DNA of 41,953 bases from Gammaproteobacteria bacterium (GCA_004172865.1 SEBV01000021.1:1-41953); one strand, 5' to 3'. Positions 26,890-35,916 are shown, counted from the stretch's first letter. The notes: generated by a model not told the origin, from the sequence alone. Translations and numbers: made by a program.

Positions 26890-27918
26890 ATGCAAGATTC
26901 ATTGTTCGGCGAACCTAAAGATGTTCCTGTTACGTCGATCAAAAATTCCAAAACGGTTGATCCATCACCCTCTAATCCGCAGTTAATAACTCTGTCGCAA
27001 TCCTTGCCGCCGCACTTACGGCTGGGCACTTCATCCTGGAGCGTTCCCGGCTGGGATGGGTTGGTATGGAATGGTGAATATCCCGAAAACCAATTGTCTC
27101 GTTATGGGTTAACTGCATACGACAAGCATCCGCTGTTTCGTACTGTGAGTATTGATCGCGGTTTTTATCGGCCTATGAACGTTATGCAATTTGCAGAATA
27201 TGCATCGCAGGTGAACCAGGATTTTCGCTTCATGGTGAAAGCGCCGAGTCTAGTGACGGATGCGTTAATTCGCGATGAAACCGGGCGTGGCATGCGACCC
27301 AATTCGAATTTCCTTAACGCGGTAGACGCGGTGCAAATGTTCGTAGAACCCGCTTTGGAAGGTTTGGGGCACAGACTCGGTGCACTGGTATTTCAGATCA
27401 GTCCGTTACCCAATAGCTGGTTTGCGCGTATGCCGGAATTGATCAATCGTTTGCATCATTTGCTGAAAGCCATTCCCCCGTTTCGTCACATAGCGCCAGA
27501 CGCCGTAGTCGCCGTTGAGGTGCGCGATGCCCAATGGCTCACGCCGCAATTTGTCGATGTGCTACGCGATGCTGGAGCAACTTACTGCATGGGCCTGCAC
27601 GCAAAAATGCCACCTATTGATGAGCAACTTCACATCCTACGCGCCTTATGGCCCGGCCCGCTGGTGTGTCGCTGGAACCTCAACCCGGTAAATGGCGCTT
27701 TCGGTTACGAGGATGCTACACAAGTTTATTCCCCCTACAACCGCATCATTGATCCCGATGTAGAAACGCGAACCAAGCTCGCAAAAGTTATCGCGGGCGT
27801 GGCGAATGCAGGCCAGAGTGTTTATGTCAGTGTGAGCAATAAAGCAGAAGGTTCAGCGCCGCTATCGATTATCGAATTGGCGAAGGCGATTCAAGCAGTG
27901 TCGACCGGTAAACGCTGA
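26890..27918 (+). CDS. DUF72 (YecE-like) protein
   Basis: The 342-residue cytoplasmic protein is a DUF72 TIM-barrel-like family member. Characteristic parts are the opening RLGTSSWSVPGWDGLVWNGEYP, SIDRGFYRPM, FRFMVKAPSLVTDALIRDE and VVAVEVRDAQWLTP. No reaction is established for the family as far as I know. The first 40 residues form a polar, probably flexible extension longer than usual. It lies alone, between the lipoprotein terminator and a convergent small gene that starts 13 bases after its stop. Confidence 0.9.
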   Translation: MQDSLFGEPKDVPVTSIKNSKTVDPSPSNPQLITLSQSLPPHLRLGTSSWSVPGWDGLVWNGEYPENQLSRYGLTAYDKHPLFRTVSIDRGFYRPMNVMQFAEYASQVNQDFRFMVKAPSLVTDALIRDETGRGMRPNSNFLNAVDAVQMFVEPALEGLGHRLGALVFQISPLPNSWFARMPELINRLHHLLKAIPPFRHIAPDAVVAVEVRDAQWLTPQFVDVLRDAGATYCMGLHAKMPPIDEQLHILRALWPGPLVCRWNLNPVNGAFGYEDATQVYSPYNRIIDPDVETRTKLAKVIAGVANAGQSVYVSVSNKAEGSAPLSIIELAKAIQAVSTGKR

Positions 27919-27931
27919 TTTAAAAATTTAT

Positions 27932-28471
27932 TTAAAGCGTAAATCCATCGACAAAATGCGCGCGGCTAATCAGCATTTGTGCGATGGGAATGACGACATC
28001 CAAATCGACTCCTTCCGCCATCGTCAGCGTTAACCAATAAATATTTCGATCATCTCGCAGCAGAAAATAAACCTGAATGTGTTTTTGTTCTGCAGATTCA
28101 TATTCGTAAGCTTTGAAGCTTACATTGTCGTGCGGCGTTGCTGAAAAACTATCGTCAGCGCGCAATAAAAACTCTCCGGTTTTATTTTGCTTTTTTATTT
28201 CGCTTTCAAGTCGCTTCCACAAAGCAGGGTCGCGCTCCCACATAGTTACTTTAGTTGCAGCAATAAAATAGCTTGGTGTTCCGCCTAATTCGCCCGCCAG
28301 AATTGGGTGGTCGGATGTATCTTGCGGTTCGATTATTTCTATTGCTAAGGCGCTCGGCAAAGTGATTTCTAACCCGGGCGCTAAATTAACCGTGGTCGCC
28401 TGAACTGTGATTGAAAAGAGCAGCAATGCAGCCTGACTTAACAGTGCTAGATAGAATCTTGGAGTGCTCAA
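27932..28471 (-). CDS. unrecognised small secreted protein
   Basis: The 179-residue precursor has a signal peptide (hydrophobic about 6-22, cleavage near VQA|TT). The mature domain alternates short strands and helices and is rich in charged residues; it has no cysteine and no motif I recognise. The only start I can find is TTG at 28471, with a GGTAG-type ribosome binding site about 8 bases upstream, so the exact start is uncertain. It is convergent with the DUF72 gene. It is separated from the TonB-receptor gene by 420 bases and a terminator, so it is not part of that operon. Confidence 0.65.
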   Translation of the reverse strand: MSTPRFYLALLSQAALLLFSITVQATTVNLAPGLEITLPSALAIEIIEPQDTSDHPILAGELGGTPSYFIAATKVTMWERDPALWKRLESEIKKQNKTGEFLLRADDSFSATPHDNVSFKAYEYESAEQKHIQVYFLLRDDRNIYWLTLTMAEGVDLDVVIPIAQMLISRAHFVDGFTL

Positions 28472-28732
28472 GACACAACTACCATTGGTTTTGTATCACA
28501 AGAGAAATGCCTGAAAATTGATGTGTTTCTTGCGTAATTATATTATGTATATGCAAAGGTTTTTTGTTGCAGTTGCCTGCGAGTTGCCATCCTACCCGCT
28601 ACTAGTGCGTAGTGCCAACTTGAATTAGTTTACAGGCTATTTTTATACGTATCTTAACAAATCAATTGATTGGTTTATCTTCAATACTGGTTAATTATTT
28701 TTATTTGGTTCATTTAATTTGTTGTGTACGAA
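28472..28732. other. intergenic, no gene seen
   Basis: This AT-rich sequence lies between the small secreted protein gene and the terminator of the receptor gene. It contains the palindrome AATCAATTGATT near 28662 and no open frame with a credible start. It presumably holds the promoter of the minus-strand gene 27932-28471. Confidence 0.5.
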
Positions 28733-28734
28733 AA

Positions 28735-28761
28735 CAAAAAAAGGAGGTCTTTCGACCTCCT
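28735..28761 (-). terminator. Rho-independent terminator of the TonB receptor gene
   Basis: Read on the minus strand, AGGAGGTC (28761-28754) pairs with GACCTCCT (28749-28742) and a T run follows. It lies about 130 bases beyond the receptor stop codon. The stretch between (28762-28891) contains an 8-bp inverted repeat GTAAACGT/ACGTTTAC and no gene. Confidence 0.85.
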
Positions 28762-28891
28762 GGCTGTAAACGTGAGCCTTCAATAGTTTTACTGGGAATA
28801 ACATGAACGTTTACGCTATAAACGCCCAAGCTGGTGTTGCATCCGTACCCGTTGCTAGAAATTGATTTAAAGGCTGTTAGCTCTCACGCTT

Positions 28892-31800
28892 TTATAAAGA
28901 GTAACGAACCCCCACTAACAGCTGTCTTCCGGTGTGATTGATTTCGCGCGTTAAATCCATAGTGCCGTCACCGGTACCGTAGATGCGCTCTTCTTCATCG
29001 GTCAGGTTAATCATCTCAACAGTGAGCTTTAGGTTGTCGTTCAAGTTGTAAAATGAAGACAGGTCGATGTGCGTCGGGCCGTATTTCATTTCTGCCACAT
29101 GACCATTCCCACCCGGCTTGCTCAGCAGATAACTGTCTCTGTTATTTGCGGATACGCGGACGCCGTATTTATCTTGTTCGTAATAAACAGTGAGGTTGTA
29201 AGAGTTCTTGGATAAACCCGTCATATCGCCCGCGGACACGTGAGTGAAGTTTGTTACGACGCCGGTGTTGGATAAAAATCCTGGCAAAAAGCTGAATGAT
29301 TGTTGATAAATAAGTTCATAACCTTTTACATCAAAACCTTTATTGTCATTGACCGGAATGTAATGCGTGTAAGTCACTTCGCGCGGGTCGGCGTTGTACG
29401 CTGGGTCATATTGCGGATCAGCAAAAATAGCTGCGTAATATTCCGAATCAATCAGTTTTTCAACGATGTCAGTTTTAAGCGATGTAGTAACATTTTTGTA
29501 AAAATAATTTACCGCAAGCAAAGATTCTTCCGCAAAATACCATTCCACACCCAAATCAATATCGTTGGATTCAAATGGTTTTAATCCGGGGTTGCCGAGA
29601 TTGCTTACAGTGCGCGTGGTGTAACCAAAGGTTGGGCCGGCGATATTTAACGAACCCAGATCTGGGCGAGTCATGGTTTTACCGTAAGAAAAACGAGTAA
29701 CTAAATCGTCAGTCACATTCAATGAAAAATTCATAGACGGTAAAAAGTTTTTGTAACTGCGTTCAACATCAACAGCGTTACCGTTGTACCAGGCTTTTGA
29801 CGTTACATTGGTATCAACTGCGCGCACACCAAAGTTTGTTTTGAGCAACATAGTGCCCACGTCGAAATCGCTATTAAATTCCAGGAATGCCGCGAGCGTT
29901 TCTTCACCCACTATCCATGCTGCAGCGAGTTTGTCGGTGTAATCTTTGGCGATAAGATTGGCTTTATAAATTGCGTCGAAATCGGCAACGAGGAATGGTG
30001 TGAGGCTACCGTCTAACCCTGTACCAAAATCTGACACAGGAAAATTTTTGGTGTAACCCACTGCGGAAAATGCCGCAGGATAATTTCCTGTTCCTTCACG
30101 CGATTCAACTTTACGGTCGTTGTAAGCAAGGCCCGTTTTAATTGAGTAGCGGTCCTGCGTAAATTTCAAATCTATCTTGGATGTCAGGTTATCTTTTTTT
30201 ACATAATTCGAACTGTTATTAGCCGTGGTCATGCTGTAATTGGACGGATCATAATAATCATAACCTTCGCCCCAGGACACTTTTGGAATGTCCGCGTTAT
30301 CGCCAAAATCAAACGAATACATATGCGATTTTGAGATGGAATAGAAACGAACTTCTTGTCGATCAGCTTCATTAGTTGCTTTGCCGAGCATTGCATTCAA
30401 TGTGAGCGAATCATTCAGTTTAAATTCGCCCGACAATACATATTGATCGAATTTTGAATCAGACGTTTGATCGCGGCTTTCAATCCAGGATTCCACATCA
30501 TCGAAAGTTCCCGCTTGAATTCGTTTGCCGTCCGGGCTCACAGTAATTGCCAATGGCGTTACTTCATTGTGAGTTAAAAACCATTCCATTGAATTGTAAT
30601 TTAAACGCGTATTCGAAAGCTCGGAGTGCAAAATATCCAAGGTGATTTTTGCATTATCTGTTGGGCGATATTGAAGCGATGCGGTGGCGCCAAGTCGCTC
30701 CTGATCATTACTAAAATAATCCGCGCGCGGTAAACGTGGCGACCACAAACAATTTATAGGCGCTACCGCGCTGCCATTAAGTGCGCAATTACTTTCAGCG
30801 ATATTGCCGGTGATTACCGGCGTTGCGGTGACAGGATAAATATCGTTAGTTGCAATCGGCGTTGTCCAGCGAACTGTTCCGAAACCTTCCTGACGTACCG
30901 TTCTATCTGAATAGGCAACGGAAAATAAAGCACCCAAGGTATTATCTGCAAATGTATTGCTCACCATAAAGGCGAGACGCGGATCATTTTTTTTGCTTAA
31001 GTCGTTGTAACTATCTTGCGCGGATGCTGCGAATTTAAAGCCATCAAAATCAAATGGCTTTGCAGAATATAAATCTACTGTGCCGGCAATGCCGCCTTCT
31101 TCCATTCCTGCAGTTGTTGTTTTTTGAATATCAACACGATTAAAAAGTTCCGATGCAAATACGTGAAAGTCAAACGCACGGCTCGCATTAATAGTTACGC
31201 CGCCAGAATCCAAACCATCGCTGCCTGCAGGAACTTCCATGCCGTTTAGTGTTGTACGCGTGAATGATGGGCTAAAACCGCGCAAAGTAATATTGCGCCC
31301 TTCACCGCCTTCGCGTGAGATGGCGACACCGGGAACACGTTGAATAGATTCGGCGATATTTAAATCAGGAAATTTGCCGATATCTTCGGCCATGATAGTT
31401 TCTTTGGAATTTATTGAATTGCGTTTTTCATCGAGACTTTTGAGGAGCGAACCGCGGTACCCGGTTACTACAAGTTCTTCTACATCTTTTGCTTGCGCTT
31501 CTTGCGCGAGTGCCTGGCTGGTAGCGAGTGAAGACATGGCGAGTAGAACAGCGGTGCTTAATTTATTTTTGTACATCATGGGGTGTTTTCCCTCTAAATC
31601 GTTATTAGTTTGTATAAAGAGCTGCCCATTGTTGCTTACTGATAAGTACAGGCCAGATCCCTCAAGTAGAGTGATAGCGCCGTCTATTACCGAGTAAGTT
31701 CCCACCAGTTCATGCGTTGCAACCGCGACGACTTTATCGTAAGGAACGATGATGGTCAGGTTGGATTGCCGCGCAAATTCGGTGAGCGCAATGTCAGCTC

Positions 31801-31912
31801 TATTTTCGGAAATATTGAACTGAATCATTTGCGATAAATTATTTTTTTCTGCATGCGCCTGATCATTGCAAGCAACAAGAGAAATAATTAATGCAAATAT
31901 TTTCTTATTCAA
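28892..31912 (-). CDS. TonB-dependent receptor with N-terminal STN signalling domain and internal second signal peptide
   Basis: The 1006-residue outer-membrane receptor is of the TIGR01782-like type found in plant-polysaccharide degraders. Residues 1-21 are a signal peptide, and LVAC at 12-15 could instead be a lipobox. Residues about 30-105 form an STN domain, which contacts FecR-type regulators. Residues 113-137 then look like a second complete signal peptide (Met-Met start, basic KNK, hydrophobic core, cleavage after AQA or ALA). The TonB-box region EELVVTGYRGS is near 145, the plug follows with SIQRVPGVAISREGGEGRNITLRGF, and a barrel runs to the end. The chain ends in Leu rather than the usual Phe. 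It probably imports oligosaccharides, perhaps from pectin (inference from neighbours). An ECF-type promoter motif lies upstream. Confidence 0.93.
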   Translation of the reverse strand: MNKKIFALIISLVACNDQAHAEKNNLSQMIQFNISENRADIALTEFARQSNLTIIVPYDKVVAVATHELVGTYSVIDGAITLLEGSGLYLSVSNNGQLFIQTNNDLEGKHPMMYKNKLSTAVLLAMSSLATSQALAQEAQAKDVEELVVTGYRGSLLKSLDEKRNSINSKETIMAEDIGKFPDLNIAESIQRVPGVAISREGGEGRNITLRGFSPSFTRTTLNGMEVPAGSDGLDSGGVTINASRAFDFHVFASELFNRVDIQKTTTAGMEEGGIAGTVDLYSAKPFDFDGFKFAASAQDSYNDLSKKNDPRLAFMVSNTFADNTLGALFSVAYSDRTVRQEGFGTVRWTTPIATNDIYPVTATPVITGNIAESNCALNGSAVAPINCLWSPRLPRADYFSNDQERLGATASLQYRPTDNAKITLDILHSELSNTRLNYNSMEWFLTHNEVTPLAITVSPDGKRIQAGTFDDVESWIESRDQTSDSKFDQYVLSGEFKLNDSLTLNAMLGKATNEADRQEVRFYSISKSHMYSFDFGDNADIPKVSWGEGYDYYDPSNYSMTTANNSSNYVKKDNLTSKIDLKFTQDRYSIKTGLAYNDRKVESREGTGNYPAAFSAVGYTKNFPVSDFGTGLDGSLTPFLVADFDAIYKANLIAKDYTDKLAAAWIVGEETLAAFLEFNSDFDVGTMLLKTNFGVRAVDTNVTSKAWYNGNAVDVERSYKNFLPSMNFSLNVTDDLVTRFSYGKTMTRPDLGSLNIAGPTFGYTTRTVSNLGNPGLKPFESNDIDLGVEWYFAEESLLAVNYFYKNVTTSLKTDIVEKLIDSEYYAAIFADPQYDPAYNADPREVTYTHYIPVNDNKGFDVKGYELIYQQSFSFLPGFLSNTGVVTNFTHVSAGDMTGLSKNSYNLTVYYEQDKYGVRVSANNRDSYLLSKPGGNGHVAEMKYGPTHIDLSSFYNLNDNLKLTVEMINLTDEEERIYGTGDGTMDLTREINHTGRQLLVGVRYSL

Positions 31913-31952
31913 TCAAACATTCTCCGAGGCGGTGTTGAGCCGCCATACACAA

Positions 31953-31974
31953 GACGATTTAGCTTTTTATTTCC
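31953..31974 (-). promoter_or_regulatory. predicted ECF sigma promoter of the TonB receptor gene
   Basis: On the minus strand GGAAAT (31974-31969), 12 bases, CGTC (31956-31953), preceded by TGGA. It has the same layout as the motifs before the sigma factor and pectinesterase genes. It lies about 40 bases before the receptor start. A GGCGG/CCGCC stem lies in the predicted leader. Confidence 0.6.
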
Positions 31975-32016
31975 TCCATGCCGATCAATATTTTTTAATG
32001 AATGGAAGAGTGATGT

Positions 32017-33087
32017 TTACTTCGGTAACGAAAGGTCAATCACTCCGTCGGCTGAACGTGAATAAACAATATTAAAATTTTCTTTTAATGCCAGTAGCAA
32101 ACCATCAACATCACCAGCTTTATATAATCCTGCAATACGCAAATCATTTATGCGCGCATCTTTTACGCGAAACCTTTCCGGTGTGTAGCGGCTGAGTTCA
32201 TTTAATGCATCTTTTAATCGCTCGCCGCGAAAAACCAGATTACCATTACGCCATGAGAGACGATCATTAATTACGGCGGCGGCAATATTTTCCACGGCGG
32301 TTGATTGACTATCGTGAATGCTAAGCTTTTCACCCTGACTTAATTCCTGGATAGCTTTGGTTTGCTGCGCAGTATTTTGCGTTAGCGCTTTCTCTGCAGT
32401 TGTTTTAACTTGCACACGACCTTCAGTCACAATGACATCAAAATTTTGTTCATCTTTTAAATAAACATTAAATGCCGTGCCTACGGCTTCAACAATTCTC
32501 TCGCCAACTTTTACGCGTAGTGGCCGCAATTTATTGTGCGCAACTTCTACCAATAGTTCGCCTTTTTTTAACACCAACAATCGCTCTTTTTCGCTGTAAG
32601 TTACCGAGACTTGCGTGTTGGTATTCAGAAACATTTTAGTGCCATCGGGCAAGCTAACGGTTGAGTGCACGCCAATGCCGGTTTCATAAATAGTATTGGA
32701 AGTTTTGCTGGTGGCCGCTTGTAATGGTTGCTGTAATGCTGCCGGCGTTTTCCAAAACATTGTAGGTGTCAGAATATTTAGCGCGACCACTAATACCAAA
32801 ACTGACGCAGCTACTGCCCAAGCTGTTTTTGCTACGGAGCGTTTGACTGGCTGCGGTACTTGCGCGACGGGCGCATCAAATAATTCTGACAGCACCGAGA
32901 GATTATCCATTCGATCCCACAGTGCAGCCATTTCCAGCAGCGCATCTTTATGTTTGGGATTAATTTTTATCCAGCTGCGCAAGGCTTGGGTTTCCTCGTC
33001 GGACAAGCCGCGATCAAGCCGCGCTACCCAATGACTTGCGTCATCGTAGATTTGGTTTTCGGTTTGGAATTGATAAACATTGCCCAT
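32017..33087 (-). CDS. FecR-family transmembrane anti-sigma/sigma regulator
   Basis: The 356-residue protein has a cytoplasmic N-terminal domain of the DUF4880 type (about 12-60, with WVARLDRGLSDEETQALRSWI.INPKHKDAL), one transmembrane helix (about 87-107), a periplasmic FecR domain (about 135-235, GIGVHSTVSLPDGTKMFLNTNTQVSV), and a C-terminal segment (about 275-356) resembling an STN-type fold. It should hold the ECF sigma factor at the membrane and release it when the receptor's STN domain reports substrate. Its ATG overlaps the sigma-factor stop by one base (TAATG), so it is translationally coupled. The receptor gene follows 104 bases on, with its own promoter motif. Confidence 0.94.
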   Translation of the reverse strand: MGNVYQFQTENQIYDDASHWVARLDRGLSDEETQALRSWIKINPKHKDALLEMAALWDRMDNLSVLSELFDAPVAQVPQPVKRSVAKTAWAVAASVLVLVVALNILTPTMFWKTPAALQQPLQAATSKTSNTIYETGIGVHSTVSLPDGTKMFLNTNTQVSVTYSEKERLLVLKKGELLVEVAHNKLRPLRVKVGERIVEAVGTAFNVYLKDEQNFDVIVTEGRVQVKTTAEKALTQNTAQQTKAIQELSQGEKLSIHDSQSTAVENIAAAVINDRLSWRNGNLVFRGERLKDALNELSRYTPERFRVKDARINDLRIAGLYKAGDVDGLLLALKENFNIVYSRSADGVIDLSLPK

Positions 33088-33644
33088 TACTTTATCTCTT
33101 GGCTTTTGGTGGAGCCTGATTCTTCGTTTGTGCCGGCCACGGCCTGCAACATAAATTGGCGACAGCGGCTCAAGCCCATAGCGATGTGCTTTTCAACCGT
33201 GTTCTCGCTGATATTTAAATTTTCGGCAATTTCTTTTTGGGAATAGCCATACACTTTTTTCAACACGAAAGCCTTTCGGCATTGCAGCGGCAAATGACGG
33301 ACGGCCTCGCAAAAATGCTCGAACTCCTGAGTGGCCGATACCTGGTTGTAGACTTGATCCAGATCCTCCACGTCAGCATCCAAATCAAAACTATCGTCTT
33401 CCATGCTTACGTTGGTGCGTGTCTCGGAGCGCTTGAGATGATCGAGCGCTAAATTGCGTGCAGTTCTGTACAAAAACGAACGCGGGTGCTGAATTTGCAC
33501 GGTTTTTTTAACTGCACAAATGCGTACATAAGTTTCCTGCACTATGTCTTCAATTTCTTTCGGCGGCACTAGACGCGATACGGTGTGCATCAGTCCATTC
33601 CGAATCGACAGGTAAACGCTCTCCAAACTCTCTTTATTACTCAT
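33087..33644 (-). CDS. ECF sigma factor, FecI-like
   Basis: The 185-residue sigma-70 family protein has region 2 (EDIVQETYVRICAVKKTVQIQHPRSFLYRTARNLALDHLKR, about 35-75) and region 4 with its helix-turn-helix (LPLQCRKAFVLKKVYGYSQKEIAENLNISENTVEKHIAMGLSRCR, about 120-165). It has no region 1 or 3, as expected for ECF sigmas. Adjacency and one-base overlap with a FecR gene place it in the FecI-like group used for cell-surface signalling. I chose the ATG at 33644, because the longer frame starts with an unsupported GTG. The motif upstream of it recurs before the receptor and pectinesterase genes, which suggests autoregulation. Confidence 0.94.
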   Translation of the reverse strand: MSNKESLESVYLSIRNGLMHTVSRLVPPKEIEDIVQETYVRICAVKKTVQIQHPRSFLYRTARNLALDHLKRSETRTNVSMEDDSFDLDADVEDLDQVYNQVSATQEFEHFCEAVRHLPLQCRKAFVLKKVYGYSQKEIAENLNISENTVEKHIAMGLSRCRQFMLQAVAGTNEESGSTKSQEIK

Positions 33645-33709
33645 AGTTATTCTTCGGTTTATTATATTGTGGAACACCCGCTGGCTTTTCGGTCGCGGGT
33701 TTGTATCTT

Positions 33710-33731
33710 GACGACTGGCGACAGAAAATCC
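33710..33731 (-). promoter_or_regulatory. predicted ECF sigma promoter of the sigma-FecR operon
   Basis: On the minus strand GGATTT (33731-33726), 12 bases, CGTC (33713-33710), preceded by TGGC and followed by AAGATACAAACC. The block from TGGC to AAACC is nearly repeated before the pectinesterase gene. A perfect 8-bp inverted repeat, GACTGGCG/CGCCAGTC (33713-33720/33731-33738), overlaps it only here. Confidence 0.65.
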
Positions 33732-33795
33732 GCCAGTCGATTAAAAAATAGATTTATACCGTCCTTTTGAGAGTGCTGATTGATTTCGTAATTGG

Positions 33796-34785
33796 CTAGC
33801 GCTTGAATTGCTCGTCTAAAAATCCTATTACCACGGCCGATGCTGGTTTCAGCCAGGGATCGTAAAGCCAGAAGGTGTGCGGAGTGTCCGGCAGTGTAAC
33901 GACTTTGCTGGGAATGCCGTAAATCTTCATTTTGGCGATCATCTCATCCCGCCCAACATGAAAACGCTCTTGCGCACTGTTCAGAAACAACACCGGCGGG
34001 CCGCTTTCACCAACGTAATAAGTGGGTGAGGCATCGTGCCATAAATCGCGTTTTTCGGCATAACTACCGCCAAACCATGCACCAGCGGCAGATTTGCCTT
34101 TTCCCGGTACATCTTCATATTTGCGCGCTTCAGCGGAGGTGAAATCTGAAAGGCCATCAATATTCAAAATTAATTGCGCCGCGCTGGATACACCACTCTC
34201 TTTGGCTTGCGGATCGAAACGCGCTAAATAATTCGTCATCCCCGTCAAACTGGCGATTTGCCCACCCGCCGATGAACCGCCCACCGCGATCCGCTCTGGG
34301 TCAACTTGATACTCTGCCGCATGGCTGCGCAACCAGCGAATCGCGGCTTTAACGTCGTAAATCGCTGCGGGATATTGCGCTTCCGGCGCTAGGCGATAGG
34401 TGATGGTCGCTGCAACATAACCTGCTTTCGCAAGCTCAATGGCAAGCGGCGTTAGATGGGTACGATAACCTGAAATCCAGCCGCCACAGTGAACCAAAAC
34501 AACGCCGGGAGCGGTTTTCGTTTTGGCTTCAGTCAATTTTCTGGGCAGGTAAAGATCCAACTGTAATTCGCGGTTGCCATAGCGCACATAGGTGATATCT
34601 TTTTTCTCTATCACCGCGTCGGGAACTGCTCGGCTAGCAATTTTAATATTGGGAAAACTTTTTACATCCTGCGCGAAACGATTTTCCGCCGTATAGGTGT
34701 TTTCATAAAGTGGAGTTGCCGCAGAGCAGGCGATAAGGCCAGTAACCAGTTGCAGCAAGAGCGAAGCTAAAACGAAATTTTTCAT
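33796..34785 (-). CDS. lipoprotein alpha/beta hydrolase (acetylesterase-like)
   Basis: The 329-residue precursor has a lipobox (LIAC, about residue 20). It then has an esterase/lipase fold of the HSL/CE10-like type: oxyanion-hole motif HCGGW (variant of HGGG), nucleophile in GGSSAGG, and a C-terminal His in DTPHTFW. I chose the ATG at 34785, because the longer frame starts with TTG. It lies 30 bases downstream of the pectinesterase gene in the same direction, so they are co-transcribed. It may remove acetyl or other ester groups from pectin fragments in the periplasm or at the outer membrane (inference). Related hydrolases act on many small esters, so the substrate is uncertain. Confidence 0.88.
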   Translation of the reverse strand: MKNFVLASLLLQLVTGLIACSAATPLYENTYTAENRFAQDVKSFPNIKIASRAVPDAVIEKKDITYVRYGNRELQLDLYLPRKLTEAKTKTAPGVVLVHCGGWISGYRTHLTPLAIELAKAGYVAATITYRLAPEAQYPAAIYDVKAAIRWLRSHAAEYQVDPERIAVGGSSAGGQIASLTGMTNYLARFDPQAKESGVSSAAQLILNIDGLSDFTSAEARKYEDVPGKGKSAAGAWFGGSYAEKRDLWHDASPTYYVGESGPPVLFLNSAQERFHVGRDEMIAKMKIYGIPSKVVTLPDTPHTFWLYDPWLKPASAVVIGFLDEQFKR

Positions 34786-34815
34786 GGCAATACTCAATTG
34801 AAGTAGTGGGAGTTT

Positions 34816-35916
34816 TTATCGCTGCGGGTGCCAATCCCCAAACATTTTTTCTAACGAAAAGTGCGCAACTTGCGCGTCAGAAAGCTGAGGTCGCTGTGAA
34901 TTAATAAGTGCGCCAGGGCCAATGCTTTTGTATTCAAAAAAGCGCGATTCTTCCGGCGTAAAAATTCGACTTTTGGTTCCGTCTGGCGCTGTGCCCGGCA
35001 TGCTCGACCAGCCTTTAGAATTGATATGGCGATCCATAAACGTGCGAATAAATACCGCTTTGCCAATGGCTTTCGGGTCGGCGTAACGGCCATCAGGAAA
35101 ATTAGTGGTGGGATGCCAGGGGCGACCCAGCGTAATGCTGCCATCGGGTACGCCGCTTTCGCGCGCTAACGTGCAATCAAGAAAGGTGAGACCGTATTCC
35201 TGGTTGATATTGGTTGAGGGCGCGGTAATAAAACTTTGTATTTCACCTTCCGCAAAACTGCTATTGCGTGGCCGAGTAATAATCGTGGATTTATCAAACA
35301 CAACCGTGCCCGCACCAAAAATAAAATCTACATTGCCGCTAATAGTGCTTTGGTAAAAGTAAGCGCGGCGACCGTGCGCAAACAGCGTATCTTGATAGCC
35401 ATTCAGCGTTACACGGCTGAAACTCAGCTTGTCGCTATTCGTATCCAGCAAAAGCGCGACGGCCTGGCTATCCGCAATTGCCGTGGGGTCATTACGAGTT
35501 TGTTTGGCATCATTCGCTAAATAATCAAACGTATTTTCAATGGTGAGGTCTGCAATATAAATATTGGTCGCATTAATTGAGACTGTCGCAGAGCCCGGCG
35601 TGCCCCAGGCGTCCTCGCGGTAATGGCGAGAATTGCCAGCATAGGCATCGAAATAAATAATAGTGTTCGCAGCGCCTTCGCCTTTGATCTCAAGGTTAGA
35701 GCGGGTGATATTGAGTTTTTCCTGGTAGCGACCGGGTTTTACTAAAATTCGATAACGCAGGGATTCGTCTTTTGGTGCGGCATCCAAAGCGGCTTGTAAG
35801 CTTGAAAAAGCCCTCGGCGTATTGGCACTTACTATGGCGTCATATTGTTGGGTTTTGTTATTGAGCGTAGTGCAGGCGCTCAGGCCCAGTATTATTAGAA
35901 TAAAAACAATCCGCAT
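34816..35916 (-). CDS. pectin methylesterase (carbohydrate esterase family 8), lipoprotein
   Basis: The 366-residue precursor has a lipobox (LSAC, about residue 15) and a right-handed beta-helix pectinesterase domain. Active-site signatures are GYQDTLFAHG (QD pair with catalytic Asp), GNVDFIFGAG (second Asp) and LGRPWHP (Arg), with the family blocks FSSLQAALDAAP and RILVKPGRYQEKL. It hydrolyses methyl esters of homogalacturonan, leaving pectate and methanol. As a lipoprotein it probably faces the periplasm or cell surface and acts on imported or nearby oligomers. I chose the ATG at 35916: the frame upstream starts with TTG inside the promoter region. Its promoter motif matches that of the locus's own sigma operon. 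Confidence 0.95.
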   Translation of the reverse strand: MRIVFILIILGLSACTTLNNKTQQYDAIVSANTPRAFSSLQAALDAAPKDESLRYRILVKPGRYQEKLNITRSNLEIKGEGAANTIIYFDAYAGNSRHYREDAWGTPGSATVSINATNIYIADLTIENTFDYLANDAKQTRNDPTAIADSQAVALLLDTNSDKLSFSRVTLNGYQDTLFAHGRRAYFYQSTISGNVDFIFGAGTVVFDKSTIITRPRNSSFAEGEIQSFITAPSTNINQEYGLTFLDCTLARESGVPDGSITLGRPWHPTTNFPDGRYADPKAIGKAVFIRTFMDRHINSKGWSSMPGTAPDGTKSRIFTPEESRFFEYKSIGPGALINSQRPQLSDAQVAHFSLEKMFGDWHPQR

